A stretch of 64,000 nucleotides of DNA from Dittrichia graveolens (Eukaryota; Streptophyta; Magnoliopsida; Asterales; Asteraceae), in the NCBI GenBank assembly GCA_038502395.1, contig JARJIL010000006.1, positions 22,041,001-22,105,000 on the forward strand, in the 5' to 3' direction. Both the position numbers and the translations under genes were made by a program. The first letter of the stretch is position 1, and each line of letters opens with the position of its first letter. This document shows, piece after piece, positions 24,117-37,594 of this stretch. The notes below the pieces were generated by a model. It searched no databases. It was given only the letters and a program-made list of their open reading frames with translations, and was not told the DNA's origin.

Positions 24117-27100
24117 TCAATAATGTCACTAAAAAATTATAGATAATATTAAATCAATGCACGTAAGTTTGTAAAATAGTTATCGGTCTTTATCAGTTCC
24201 AAAAAGAACTTCAATGGAATAGTTTTCAAGAAAAAACAATAAAACATGGTTTACCGGAACAACAGACGACAACCATTTCCATAACTTAGTAATATCAATT
24301 GCAAATAATGAAAAACCCTCACGAATGCCTTTGAGCGATATATCTAATCATACGTTTCATGTTAATTCATAAACTTATTTCATATTGATATAAAACACCA
24401 TGTGTTTATTTTAAACATTTCATGTTAGTACTTTTTATACGATAAACATTTAAATTTTATTTTAATCATCCCCGTATTTATACACGCGGTTTTAATCTAT
24501 ATCACAAATTAAAATACATAGACATATGGTATGACAACATTAATGTAGTATGTTTGAAAATTATCGATTTTAAAACACTATTGATTTTTATAAGGTATAT
24601 ATAGCTATTAAATAGTGTTGACAAACTTTAGATATAAGTCGAAGATAAAAGAGAAAACAAATAAAACATCACATACGTTACATATGAACAACCTAACAAA
24701 CAAACTTTTGGTATTAGGGAAAAACCTTATAATTAAATGTATAATTACGTGTGAACTTGAAATAAAAATCATAAAAAATAATTTGTCTTGGTAATAGCAT
24801 TTAATAACTTAAATACTGTTACACTCATGTACTATTCAAAGAGATAAATCAAATCGGTGTTCAATGATTTAAGTAGTTTTATATATATATATATATGATG
24901 AATTTATATAATAGTAACCAAGTTTAAAAATTGTTATACTAATGTCGCTTAACTTTTTATTTAATAATGTGAAATAAAGTTAGGAACATGCGACCTGAAA
25001 ACGAGTCATTTTTTAATTTGTTTTCAAGATTCAAAACACTAAATCGTACATCCGTGACACAAACACGACCCACATAACCCGTTTAAAAATACGAGTTGGC
25101 AGGTCATTTGTGGGTTGCCATGTCGTAAACGGATTGTCGGGTCAATGCAAGAACTATATTTTATATAAAAGCTAAACGGGTTGACATATTGTAAATGGGT
25201 TCACGCATCAATCCACAAAACTTATATATGACTTGATTAGTAGGGTTACACACGTTAATTAAACACGATTTGTTTATTATACGTGTTTACTCAAACCTAT
25301 CTATTTTCGTATTAGTTTCATGTAACAGTAATACTGTAATGTGAAGACTTAGCGCCCTATATCGTATCGGTATTTCCTAAATTTTAGAGATCGAGTGACG
25401 CAATAACTACACATTTTGCTTACTTGCGGTTAATGTTACGGAGCTATGCTTACATATAATTAAGAGAGATAATATATTGTTTTATCTTTTTTTTGTTTCA
25501 TTCTACTACTTATCATAAGATGATATATGAAAGTCACTAATTCTCTTTTCTCACTTCATCCGTTGATTTTTTGACACTTGTTTTTAATCATGTGATTAGA
25601 AAGATAAGTAGGAGTATAAACCTGGGTCATGACCCAAAACGTAAGATATGTTTGTCTGTTTGGCTGTTGCCATTTGGCAGTATTCTGTAAACATACAGGC
25701 TCGGTTGTTCTCCACGTGGCAGCACCTCCTTTATTTTTCATGATTATTATCTTTTTGAAAACAAATACTTAAGTCGTTCTCAAACCAGTTGATGAACGCT
25801 AGCTAAAAAACATCATCATAGTATTCCAATGAAAACATATTTGCATCCAAGTCCCCACAGGTTTGCCATGTTTCTTTTTTTTATAAATCACTCTTTTAAT
25901 TATTTCAATAAACATGCTTATACATACCCTACTCTACAAATTTTATTAGGGTCCTACTATATAGTCTCTCCTCCTCACAAACCCATATGTCAAATCAAGA
26001 ATGTTATATTTTAAATCTTGCTTTTTTACTCACATATGTCAAATCAAGAGGGCTATATAGATAATGAAGGGGGAATATATAGAATTATCCTTTTACTATC
26101 AAAAACCTACTTCTATTGATTTTCTCTTAATTAATTAAGATAATATATATATATATAACATATGCTTCTGGTAGTAGTTATTTTATGTGATTTCATACTT
26201 ACAAACACTTAAAACTAGAAGTGTTTTAGTTATTCATTATTTATTCATTTAAATATTTGTAAGTATTTAAAAAGCATACTTGAGAAACTTCATGTAGCGC
26301 TGCATCGCATGCTTAATACGCCCCTCAGAAACAATATCGTGATAGAGTGGAAAAGGCCTAGCGATGACGTCTTACCGTCATGGTGGCTAACCACGTCCTC
26401 TCGCCTTACATACTCTTAAACGAAAATTACCTATTATATAACATTCCGTATATCCAATCATACCTTATCAATTGATATAATTCAAGTTTAATTACATAAC
26501 TACTAACACTATTTGGTATTTTGGTTAAGCTTATAATGTAATGGAAGTTCAATAATGAATTTTGTGTATCTTTTTTCCATTTACTTATGTTTGAAAAAAT
26601 TAAACCTCAAATGACCGAATAATTTAAATGCTTAGTGTTAATCAATTTTAAATGTAATATATTGTTTGATAAAATTTTTAAATAAACAATATAAATAAAA
26701 AGTTATTTTAAATTTTATAATAATTTATTAGAGAATAAGGGCTTGTTTGTTTGTTTTCTTATTAAGAGTTGTCTGGATAAAGTATCTGTCCGGATAAACG
26801 AGGTTTGTATAGGATAAGTAGTACTGTTGTTTGTTTTATATGTTAAATGAACTGTTTGAATAAAAAAAGAATAAAATCATTAACTTAATGTGGAAAGTAT
26901 CATACTCATAACTTATTATGTTAAGTCGTCTTTATAGATTAAGTGAAAAACAAACAATAATATTATAATTTACTAGAATAAGTTTTTTCCTAAGATCACC
27001 TAAATTAGCTTAATAAAAGAGCGTATAAATATTTAGAATAAAATAATATTGTAATAGGTTCGTAATGAATGTCTTAACGTGAGATGATTCAACAACACTT

Positions 27101-27165
27101 CCTTTTACCATTTAAACATGATTTTTTTAGACAGAAAAACAAGAATCAAACGTAGGAATAGCAAC
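24117..27165. other. Intergenic, very AT-rich, no gene
   Basis: No supportable coding sequence. A GACCCGTTTA/CGGGTTG repeat (about 24980-25310) shares words with 47100-47290. A GC-richer island at 26290-26405 (CGATGACGTC...GGTGGCTAACCACG) has no recognised identity. The 26740-27000 stretch begins GGGCTTGTTTGTTTG, a Tourist-like start, without a clear opposite end. Confidence 0.5.
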
Positions 27166-27785
27166 AAGGTGTGTTTGATATGTGAATTGGTCCCCTGTCT
27201 CCGTCTTGTTTAAGAAAATTGTCCTTGTCCTTGCTTAAAAAACCGTGGAGATTTAAATGGAGATTCCCGTCGGATAACTAGAAAAACCACGGGGAAACGA
27301 GTATCCCTGTTTAAAGTAAACAAGTGATTAAACAGATAATTTTCACAGCGGAGATACCCGCTAAAGTAAAACTGTGATTTTTCACCACGACGATCGTTAC
27401 CGTTAAGATTTTGCCATGAGTTTTAGAAACGATTATACTAAATTATACAACACTATCAAATATAAACATATCTAAACCGAAATTAAAGTCTTAAAGAGTT
27501 AAAATACATCCAAAATACTAAACGCAAACAATCCACATAAAGATAACGATCAAAAATAGATTGTGTGAAAGTGTATAAAGATTTACATATTTTTTATTTA
27601 AAATTAATTATATATATTTTAATATATATATATATATATATAAATATATAATTAATATTAAATTATATAATCGGGTATCGGTATTTCTCCCTCTCCGTTT
27701 ATCATCCATAAACCCATCCCATACGTCGGATTTTTATTTTCCTCGTCCGCTTTAATTTTTTAGCCATCCCTGATCAAACGCGCTT
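27166..27785. mobile_element. Possible MITE or hAT-like remnant upstream of the MAPKKK gene
   Basis: The left end AAGGTGTGTTTGATATG and the reverse complement of the right end AAGCGCGTTTGATCAGG form short inverted termini. A palindromic ATATAT tract (27620-27655) lies inside. It ends about 240 bp before the MAPKKK start codon. No target duplication was confirmed. Confidence 0.4.
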
Positions 27786-28026
27786 AATATTTTATAAATT
27801 CAACGTTCAACGGTTATTATTAGCGGTGATAAAAGTGTCTCCGGTGAAATAAAATCTAAAACGAGAAGGGGTACTGATGACAATTGGATAAACTTGAGGG
27901 TCGGTTTATGTACTTTTTCTTTAGATAAAGACACTTTGACGAGCCAAAACCCGTCAAACATCAGCGGAGACGCTATTTGTCGATGTCCGCCGTGAGGTTT
28001 CGCCGGAGAAACAAAGAAACAAGAAC

Positions 28027-31000
28027 ATGTACACGAAGCATAAGCGGTTAGGGAGGAGGCTTGAACGAAGAAATGCATTCAAAGATGTCGATTATGACGC
28101 ATCTACATCGTCATCATGTTCATCTTCATCTTCATCGTTGTTGTTTGATGCTAAATCAGCTCATCGAACTCAATCACTAGATAGTTCTCTGTTATCCGAT
28201 CAAATTAGTTACCGGATTGAAGGAACTGATGGCGAGGTCGACTCGATTTGCCGGTCTCTAGGGCTCTCTGGACCGGAAGATTTCGCAATTTCGACGGCAG
28301 ATTGGGAAGCTCATAAAGCTTGTTCTCTTACATGTACGAATTATCTCACTAGTCCTACGTTCAATTGTTTTCCTCCGGAATCAACTAAGGAATCCACGGG
28401 GAGTGATTTGACCGAAAATTTTGTATCTCCGGTTAGGGTTAATGATGAAATCAACGGTGTTAGTTTAGTTAAGGCTGAAACATCTAGGGTTTTGCACGAT
28501 GGTGATTACGACAACACCTGTAAGGGTAATAGTAGAATTAAGGGTGTCCGGCCGCCGTTACTTGCTCGTCCTCCGGCTATGTCACGAGTGATTGTGGACA
28601 ATTCTGGTTCCACTTGGGATTTAATTCGTGGGTTTGCTCCTACTGAAGATGCAGTTGGACATGCTCATGAGGAACTGAATGAGACGATGAGATTAAAAGC
28701 ACAATCTACTGAAGTCGAATATTTTGTTTCACCTAATAGATCCGTCGAATGCTGTATCAAAAACTGGCAGAAGGGCGATTTTCTTGGAAGTGGTTCGTTT
28801 GGAACTGTTTACGAAGGCTTCAATGAGTAAGTGACGTCTATAACTCTATATATTAACTCAGCTATACGCCTATACCACAACTTCTATCATCACGAATTCA
28901 TCGAAATAAGATTTCTTTTCCTTATTTGACTTGGTTGGAGTCTTATGCTAGCTTTATACATGTTGAACAAAGGACGAATACCTAATACTTTAAATGCCAG
29001 CGTACATAAATCATAAATGTTATAGCAGCTAGCAGCAGTGCCATCCTGCAGATCATATTAGTAGGATAGGTGAGGCACATGACCTACTAATGACTTTATC
29101 TGAGGGGAGATTCTAGTATAAGGGTTGATTTCATGCCAAAATTGATCTAATTATCTCCTTTAATAATCACGGGAACACTACCACATGCTAAACCATGTCA
29201 ATGAGATCACCTTTCCTCTAAATTGTTTCATTCGTCCATTTATTGGAATTGTATGTTAATTTGCAGATATGGGTTCTTTTTTGCTGTAAAGGAGGTTTCT
29301 TTGCTTGATCAAGGAACCCAAGGAAAACAGTGTATTTTTCAGCTTGAGCAGGTGATTTTTTAAGTTCTTGTTATGCATGGGTATGTCACCGAGTCCTCTT
29401 TCACTGCGCATTGAGTTGTTTTCGTATTTCTTATTGTTTCAGGAGATCTTTCTATTAAGACAGTTTCAACACGATAACATAGTTCGTTATCTTGGGACAG
29501 ATAAGGTAGATCTTTCCTACCATGGCTTTTCCTTTTCTATATTGGTGCAAAATGCAAGTTTTACCAGTTTGATTTCAGAGAGATGCTAGTTATAATAAGA
29601 ATTTACAAAAAGCAAGATGAGCCTGCTCCCACGTTCAATTGTGTCCTCTTTAAAGGCAAAATAGATACGTACATGATTTCCACATACGCCGATCTAAAAT
29701 CGATGAAGTCATGTTTCAGGATGATTGCAAACTATATATCTTCCTTGAGCTTGTAACGAAAGGTTCACTGGCGAATCTCTATCAAAAGTATCACCTGCAT
29801 GATTCACAAGTCTCTACATACACAAGGCAGATTTTGAGTGGTTTAATTTATCTGCATGACCGAAATGTGGTTCATAGGTAAAAGTCAAAGTAAAAGCGAG
29901 AAAGAAATTATGTTTTGTTTATTATTACTATTTCTTTTACCTTTTCATGTCTTCTTTGTTTTCTTAGTTTTCCTTGAACTAATATATATTATTTTTGAAT
30001 AAATTGGTTTGAAGATGAGTGGTCACATGACTACATAAATCACTTTGTTAGATTTTCTTTTCTTTGCTTTTCCGTTTGCTACTTTGCCAAAGTGTTATTT
30101 GTATGATGTCTCATGACCACTTCATATTCGTTTTTTAGGGATATCAAATGTGCCAATATATTGGTTGACGCGAGTGGATCTGTGAAGCTTGCAGATTTTG
30201 GGTTGGCAAAGGTAGCTCACAGTCTCACACATGGTTTTTTCTCCTTTTAACTTTTTATAACTTCCTCTACAAACTACAAAAAAGTAACTTGCCGTTGTAT
30301 CCATAGGCAACGAAATTAAATGACATCAAATCTTGCAAGGGGACTCCATATTGGATGGCACCCGAGGTTATTTCCATTCTCTCTATCTAATATCTATATA
30401 TCATATGGTCTCCACCAGCTACTGTTACACCTTGTTTTTAAACTCTATTAGAGGTTGCAGTTTTGACCCATTTACTAATGCGTGTGTTTATGTTGTGTTT
30501 TATCTCAAACAAGTCAAATAAAAAATTACCTAAAAAGAGGAACGTGTCAAACCATGTTGGAAGTTGCCTAAAGTCGCTTGGATGCATTCAATCTCCTAAA
30601 TTCTTTATTTAGTGATTTAGATTATTATTTTAATCATAATCAACACATTAATTATTATAATTATCTGTTTGTGGGTCAAGCCATTTTGACCCTTTAACCA
30701 ACTCTCCTGTCTTGCCACCTCAATTTTTACCATTGTAACTGCACTGCATGCTTTTCCTTTCTTATTTTATGTCAATGGTTCTGTGGAATCATTTGCTACT
30801 TTGCTATGAAACTTTAGTCTGTATCCTGGACAAAATTTGTTGGTTGTCTGCAAGTAAACAGTGATTACAATTGAATGTTTTCTGATAGACACATTTCCTC
30901 AGACAAATTCTTATGCATCATTAGGTTGTTAATAATCGGAAGAACAAGGGGTATGGACCTGCAGCTGATATTTGGAGCCTTGGTTGCACTGTATTGGAGA

Positions 31001-31331
31001 TGCTAACAAGGCGAGTTCCGTACTCCCACTTGGAAGGGGTATGGACGACACTTTGATATTTCGTGTTTATATATGTTGTATTTAGCAAATATAATCTTAA
31101 TTATATTTTTCCTGGATTATGATACTAATTAGGTGTTCTTCTTATGAGAAACTCACCTTTTGGTTTCTGCAGATGCAAGCATTATTCAGAATTGGCAGAG
31201 GCGAGCCGCCTACTATTCCCAAAACATTATCAGTAGAGGCCCGGGATTTTATACTTAAATGCTTACAAGTTAACCCAAACGAGCGGCCCACTGCCGCCCA
31301 ACTACTTAAACACCCGTTTGTGAAAACCTAA
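28027..31331 (+). CDS. MEKK1-type mitogen-activated protein kinase kinase kinase, 8 exons
   Basis: Exons: 28027-28826, 29267-29351, 29443-29505, 29720-29877, 30139-30211, 30307-30366, 30925-31038, 31173-31331. All GT-AG, in frame, 503 aa. The N-terminal ~245 residues are Ser-rich and contain a conserved-looking GEVDSICRSLGLSGPEDFAI block. The kinase domain carries the G-loop GSGSFGTVYEG (254-264), ATP lysine in FFAVK (K275), HRDIKCAN (368-375), DFG (388-390), GTPYWMAPE (405-413) and the MEKK signature EGMQALFRIGRGEPP. It should phosphorylate MAPKKs in stress or defence cascades; that is family knowledge. It ends five residues after HPFVKT begins, so the C-terminal tail is short. All catalytic residues are present. 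Confidence 0.95.
30449..30728. repeat. MITE-like repeat in MAPKKK intron 6
   Basis: Starts TAGAGGTTGCAGTTTTGACCC and ends TTTTGACCC...CTTGCCACCTCA; the reverse complement of the end (TGAGGTGGCAAG) matches the start. It belongs to the same GAGGTGGCAA/GGGTCA family as other intron repeats here. No coding content. Confidence 0.5.
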
Positions 31332-32090
31332 GCTCCGTTTCTACACTGTAGCTTCTAATGAGCCCCCGTTAGCGGTAGTGCAAGGTAACTTGTCTTTCTT
31401 TCTCAACTGCGGCGGTCTCTTTTTTGGTTCGGCTTGTGTTTTCATGGGGTTTTTGCGAGTTTTGTACTCAGAGGTGGTCAAAGGTAGTTAGGTAGGTCAG
31501 GTAGGTCGATGTCATAGCAATCAACTGTAAATAGAGGTATTCCTAGAGTGATGCAAGTTGGTGAAATGGAAAAGAACAACAGATTTTGAACAAAGTTGAG
31601 CTTATTATTATTATTATTATTTTTTATTTCACTATTTTGTTTCGATTTGCTCAATAACATTTTGTGAGAGCACTTGTGTATATCATGAAACAAAACTTAT
31701 GAAAAAGAGAATATCATTTGTGAAATGTAATTATTTAAGTTATCATTTAATCATAAATAGTTAAATACATCAAATGAAACTAATGATATATATGAAGTAT
31801 AGAGTTAGAGCATCTTAATGTAGCAGCTGAAATTAGCTCATTGCCTTTTTCCAGAACTAGTTTTTCTTCTTAAGAGCATAAAATACATCAGTCTAGTTCT
31901 AAATCTATATCGTTTTTTAATCCATAATGAGATTTGAATCTACGACTATAGGTTATGAGAAACACCTTTCAATTGCTGGGCTAAACGTCCTAAGGTTTTT
32001 AAGAATATAGAATCTTTTGAAGGTCAAAATCTTTTAAGCTTTGACCTGAACTGAAAATCAAAATGGCTCAAAGTTGCTGTATATTTATTA
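31332..32090. other. MAPKKK 3' flank with a SINE
   Basis: The 3'UTR probably runs to about 31650, where ATT repeats and an AATAAC word occur. A minus-strand SINE follows (31895-32005). No other gene is seen. Confidence 0.55.
31895..32005 (-). mobile_element. tRNA-derived SINE-like element
   Basis: On the minus strand an A-box-like TAGCCCAGCAA (31973-31983) precedes a B-box-like AGATTCAAATC (31931-31941) by about 31 bp, followed by an A/T-rich tail. It resembles the SINE at 19955 in overall plan but is not a close copy. Confidence 0.55.
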
Positions 32091-33604
32091 TCTATACTAT
32101 TTTATAAAATATTTATGTGTTTTTAATCTCTTAATTTTAAGTAATTTAAAATTACAAATTTACCCTTAATATTATAATTAAGGGAAACTATTAAATAAAG
32201 CAACTATTTGAAGGAGTTAATGACAATCTTATATACCATTTTAATAACTAAATCTTTCAAAATAAAGATTATTTAAAAATTAAATCAACACAAATTAACT
32301 TAATAATTAAACTTTTCATATTAAGTATTCTATCATATAACAAATTTCGCATAACTAGAAATATTAAATCTAAATAAGATACAACCTTAATTTATAAAAA
32401 ATGCTGGATTTTTTTAATGGGTAATATAATTAAAATAGAATAGAGTTATAAGGCCAACATTCTTGTTGGATTTTATTATCCATGTAAAATTTCATTAGCA
32501 CATTATAATTTAGAAAAAAAACAAATCACCATTGTTTTAAAAACGGATAAGTTATCAAGAAAAAAAATATCCGTAATCGCTATATTGCTCGGATAGAGTG
32601 CTAGCGTGACATTTTAAAACATACATTTGCTCACGTGAAAATAAATTCATATTTGGATTGAATTTGATTAATTGTGATAATTGTTTTGTCAAGATCATCT
32701 TTGGATCATTTACTAGTTTGGTTTAAAGTTATTTTAAAAAATAATTCCTATTATATCATATAAAGAATATTCAATATAGTTCATATTTAATTCATAGTCC
32801 TAAGAGACTAATTTTAGTCTTTGAATCAATGACATCAATGGTCCAGGTTGCATTTTAAAATTTAGGCCGGAGTGGCATTTTCGTAATTCACATGTGATGC
32901 TTTTAAAATCACATGTAATTGTATACTGAATCATATGTGATTGAATATTAAAATTTTAAAACTATATTTTTTATATGAACTTTATTTAACACAATTCTAT
33001 ATCATATGCGATAAAAAAACCAAATATAAGACCAAGAATCAAGATTCAATAAAACCAAATATGATGTTTATATAAAGAGAGTTAAACACTTTATAGATTC
33101 AAGATTCAGTTATGCCAAGTTATATCATATTTAATAAAACCAAATATAAGTCTTATACTTCATAAAACCAAACATAATCAACTATACTTTGTTTCAACTT
33201 TTTAATTGTTAAATAGATTTGAAAATAAAGCATAGTACTTTTTTGTTGAAAGGCAAGCATAGTACTTACTTTTATTTTGTTTATCTTTTCTAATTTCTAA
33301 TATATAAAAAAAAGACTAATTTGAATCAAATGTGTTATATAATTCTAACCTTTTATTTAACTAATTAATAATTTTAATTGGGCAATCTTGACCATCAATT
33401 TTTTAAAAAACTAAAAACTAACTTTGACTTTTTTTTGTCAAAATTAGATTTAATTTTGACTTTAATTTAAATAAAAAAATTTAAGATAAATTTTCATATA
33501 TGCCCTTCTTAACATTAAAATATTGTATTTGACCGCATTAATTTACAAATATCATTCTTATAAATAAAAAATAATAACTCATGTCACGCGGGTATTTAAT
33601 ATAG
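32091..33604 (+). mobile_element. Non-autonomous Helitron, about 1.5 kb
   Basis: Begins TCTATACTATTTTATAAAAT and ends near ACGCGGGTATTTAATATAGT, a degraded form of the CTAGT Helitron end. Its first ~280 bp align word by word with the smaller Helitron at 61035-61362 (TTTTAAGTA, AATTTACCCTTAATAT against AATTAACCCTCATAT, TATTCTATCAT and others). No RepHel coding sequence is present. Confidence 0.65.
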
Positions 33605-35121
33605 TTCTATTTAAAATAGAAAAACTGCAGATTTACTCAACTTACATCCTGAGCATTAAGATTTAAGACCGAGATGATCAACACTTAAAAATCTGAAGCG
33701 GGATGAATCTAGATTAGTATTCAAACCAACAACTTGAAGCCAGTATTTTAATTTCATGTATAACCTAAACTTGATCGGTTGTTAATTTCATTAATTAACA
33801 ATAACAATGTATAAAGCACAAAAGGGATTATAATGCGAGCACGTAAGACCTTACTAGTGATGATAAGAGTATGTGTGTGTTCACAATGTGTGTAGTGTGA
33901 GAGGTGGTTTATGAGTTCCGCCTATATAAGGAAAAGTAAAAACACGTAATCATATGTCAATTTCAATTTTCAGTTGTTAAAGATAACTGAATTATATATA
34001 TTTTAATAAAAAATAACCGAATAACCCGAAACTCGAAAAAATAACTCTTCACTCACTATGACTACACCGTAACGAAATAATGAGCACATTTGGGAGATGG
34101 ACGGACCTTTTTTGTTGCTCCAATAAAAGCAAAATCGAATAATCCACGCTCCCAAAAAGTGCGTGGATCCGCCCCCCACTTCTCCATTTCCCAAACGTTT
34201 TTTCTCTCAAAGCGAATATTGTTTCAGAATTTTTCGATAAATCGGATATCCAATTCCTCGATCTCAACTCAACCCTAATCTCATCTTTCTCTGTTCAATC
34301 TCTATAGCTCAGTAAAGGGTGTTTGAAAAGCCGTGCTTGTTCTCACTCTTATTAAATTCAACGATTTTCAGGCAAGATTTCCTTTTTTGCCGTTTGTTAA
34401 TTCTTACGATTGCCGATTCTGCTCCGGATTATCATTTGGTTTGATATCAATCTTAGATTTGGGTTGGTTGGATTTGAAACACATATGTTTTGCGGATTTC
34501 GATCTTAGAAATAAGTAAATTATGTTGCTTTATGCGTCATATACTCGTATTGGAAGGACTTGTATTTATTTATTCATTTTATTCTGTCGTCTGTGTGATG
34601 GTGTGGATGTGGCATTTTTATGGCTTACAAGCTATCCATAACTCCCTGATTTGGTTTGTTATTTGATCGCATGCTTATCTGCACGCATCTTATCTTTGAT
34701 CTCAATTGGATCCAGATTTCCTTTGAAGTTCAAGTGGTATCGGTATGGTTAATTTTGCAGAATCTGGATTTGATAATTCACTTGATGTGAGACTAAATTG
34801 TAGTTGCTTTTGCTGGGGTTTGAATTGCTAGCTTGGTGCATTGTCTGCTCATTTAGAATATGGTATGGTTAGGATCAGTTATTTTTTAGTTTCTTTCTTG
34901 TGTGCATTTTTACCCTCTATGAGACTTTGATCAACTTCTTAAAGAAATCGACTGATTTTGGATTTTTGTTCGTAGGAAATCCAATATGTGCTATTGTCTT
35001 TTGTTTTCTGTTATGCATTGTTAACTAGAAAATTTTCTGATCGGTATATCCTAAAAAATGATTTTGCTTGCCTAAAAAATCAAGGTCGCGGTTTTTTTGT
35101 TCTAAAAGCTAACTCGTGAGT

Positions 35122-35592
35122 CTTGACTTCAGTCTGGTGGTTTAATTTATCACTTGCAGTCGATGTATATCATTATCTCAGAACGTTGTTGTAGTCCAGT
35201 CATTTGGACTGTAGTAGAACACTTTAGCCTGAATTGTGGATCTTGTTAGGTATGGTAAAAGCAAAATCACACCTTTTTTTATGCTTTAGGTTCATTTATT
35301 CTGAATAAGTTTTCTGGCTATTTGCTTTCTAAGAAGAAAAACAAACTTTTGACTTCAGTCTAGTGGTTTAATATCTCATTTGCAGTCGTTGATGTATATT
35401 GTTATGAAAAAAGCCTCAAAACATTGTTGTTGTCATCCAGTTAATTGGACTGTAGAACACTTTGGCCTAAATAATGGATCTTGTTAGGTATGATAGAAAG
35501 CAAAATCACACCTTTTTTTTTATCTTTTTATTTAATGTTGTAGGTTCATTATTTCTAAAATAAGTTTTCTGGGCATTTGCTTTCTAAGAATA
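35122..35592. repeat. Two-copy tandem duplication, about 226-bp unit
   Basis: Both copies contain, in order, TTGACTTCAGTCT, GTGGTTTAAT, TTGCAGTCG, TTGGACTGTAG, GGATCTTGTTAGGTATG, GCAAAATCACACC and ATAAGTTTTCTGG. Copy 1 begins near 35122 and copy 2 near 35348. The copies carry several indels, so the event is not recent. Confidence 0.88.
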
Positions 35593-37157
35593 AACAGTTC
35601 CTTCATCTCTCAAGTTTGCTGTTTTGGCCCTTGTTTTGCGACTCGAGTGGCAACTATTTGTTTTTGTTAATGACCTGTGAGCTTAATACCATATTTTGAA
35701 TAATGAGCGAAGTGCCGAAGTGGCATAAGAATGTTAGTTATTTCACATTCTCTGCTGTCCTTGCCTGTTCTTTATTTAAGTGAAATAGTTAGTCATGTCC
35801 GCATACATGTATATGCATTTAGATATTCCCACAACTGATGGTCAAACTTTAGGTGTCTTTCAAGAAATACAGGGGGTGCTTGACTTTGAGCTTTGAATTT
35901 GATTATCTAATTCTTGCTACTTAAAGCTGTAACATTCAGTATTTAGTGTTTGGGTTATTTGATTATTTTGGAGTCCAATAATTAGTTTCATACCAGCTAC
36001 GACAAACTGACAAAGAGATGATTATCTAAGGATGACATAAAGTTTTATCTACTTACTCTTCTTTAACCTAATTCGAGAGACTTTTTCTCCCATTTAACAA
36101 AATGCTTGTCCTCTTTTTTCACAATAACATCGTTATGATTATTTTATCTATTAACTCCTCAAATTAACCATATTTTTATCAAGAACTTAAACTATGTAAT
36201 TCTTACATTATTACAACTTTAAACAACATGGGCACATTTAAAATTTTAAATACTATCTTCCACATCTTGCTTTGTTTAAACATTCAATTCGTTTCTGGGT
36301 TATCATATAAGCAGTTTCAAAACACACATTAAAGCACACCATAATTTCGTCAGGCTGTGTGTCTATGCGTCTCTGTGATTGTTCTTTGTGGGTAACTAGA
36401 ACTTTCAATTTCAAAATATATGTTTGAAAATTGAACAAGAAAGGGTGCATGTGTTGAATTACGAACAAGTAAAGCGTGTGAATGTCTCCTTTGGTTTTTG
36501 AAGTTCAAACAAGCTATTTCCATAGTTAAGAGTGATATAAGGTTATTTTGATTTCAAGAACAGTTACAATTAAGCTCGTAAGGAGTATGCCGTTTAGATA
36601 GGAAAAAATGGTATCTATAATGCATAGGAGTTGGCATGGAGTGAGGATTTTTAGGGAAAGACTATTTAATGTCGCTCATTAAAGGGAAGCTGCTACAACA
36701 CCACTGGAAATTAGCTTTCAGTAGTAGCATGTGAAAAGATGCTATTCTTGTTCTAAAACTTGGTTGCTATATATAATATTATAATTTCCTGTGGGTCTCA
36801 TTTGTAACCTACGCAGCTAGAAGCCTTGTAGTGATTTAAGCATGTCTCTTGAGAAAAAGTATTGGATCGACATTATAAGTCAAAGGTTTTGGATGTTTAT
36901 ACATAAACGAGTCTAGTTTAGGTATGTTAAACTCGTCATCAACCCATAAAAGTAAACTTGAATTTGGGTTTTGAGCCTCATTATAGTTTGTTCAATGAGC
37001 AAAATAGAAAAACTATTTTTTTCATGGTCTTCTCTTACATCTTAAGCTCGTAGCCTTGTAGATTCTGTGCATAACTTGTTCATTGTTTCTTTCTTCATGT
37101 ATGTGTTATGGGGATCATCTGTTGTTGGTATTAGAAGTTCGTTGCATAATAATCCTG

Positions 37158-37500
37158 TATAGAGGTGGGAAGATGGGAGGGTTGGGTAACATGTCAGAAC
37201 AGGTTTTTGTTGAAACGGGTCAGGACTAATCAGGTTGACCCACATCTTTAATCTTAAATGTGTTAATTATGTTTATGAAAACAGTACTGGTCAGGTTTGG
37301 CTTGTTTTTTTTGCAATAAATCTTTGAATACAACTACTTAAGAGGTTGTATGGGGTCAATAATAGACATCAGTGACTTTCAACTTGTTTGACCCATTTCC
37401 CTTTTTGATAAATTTCTTAATTTGACCCATTTGATATATAAAAATAAGACGAACCAACCCCTTCATAAGTAAAACAGGTCATAATTGCCACATCTAGTTA
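37158..37500. repeat. MITE-like repeat of the GGTGGCAA/GGGTCA family
   Basis: Starts near TAGAGGTGGGAAGATGGG, contains GGGTCAGGACTAATCAGGTT and TTTGACCCATTT words, and ends GCCACATCTAG, the imperfect inverse of its start. It ends about 90 bp before the DUF1644 start codon. Confidence 0.5.
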
Positions 37501-37594
37501 GTGGGGCAGGACCTTTTTAATAATCTAATTCCCTGGAAACTTAAGTATTTCAAGTCTCATAATTTATCTATTCCTCATCAGGCTTATCTTCAAA

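Larger units (their letters stand above)
33605..37594 (+). promoter_or_regulatory. Promoter, 5' leader and probable long 5'UTR intron of the DUF1644 gene
   Basis: A TATA box (CTATATAAGG, about 33922-33931) lies upstream of CT-rich leader-like DNA (34200-34320). U-rich, intron-like DNA fills 34.4-36 kb, and a polypyrimidine tract ends in a CAG at about 37580, 14 bases before the ATG. Together these suggest a 5'UTR intron of about 3 kb. I could not choose the donor. The stretch also contains a tandem duplication (35122-35592) and a MITE-like repeat (37158-37500). No independent gene is seen. Confidence 0.45.

Noticed and set aside
27936..27962. Paired TTGAC/GTCAA W-box cores upstream of the MAPKKK
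   Set aside because: The 5-bp core is too common to claim as regulation without expression or binding data.
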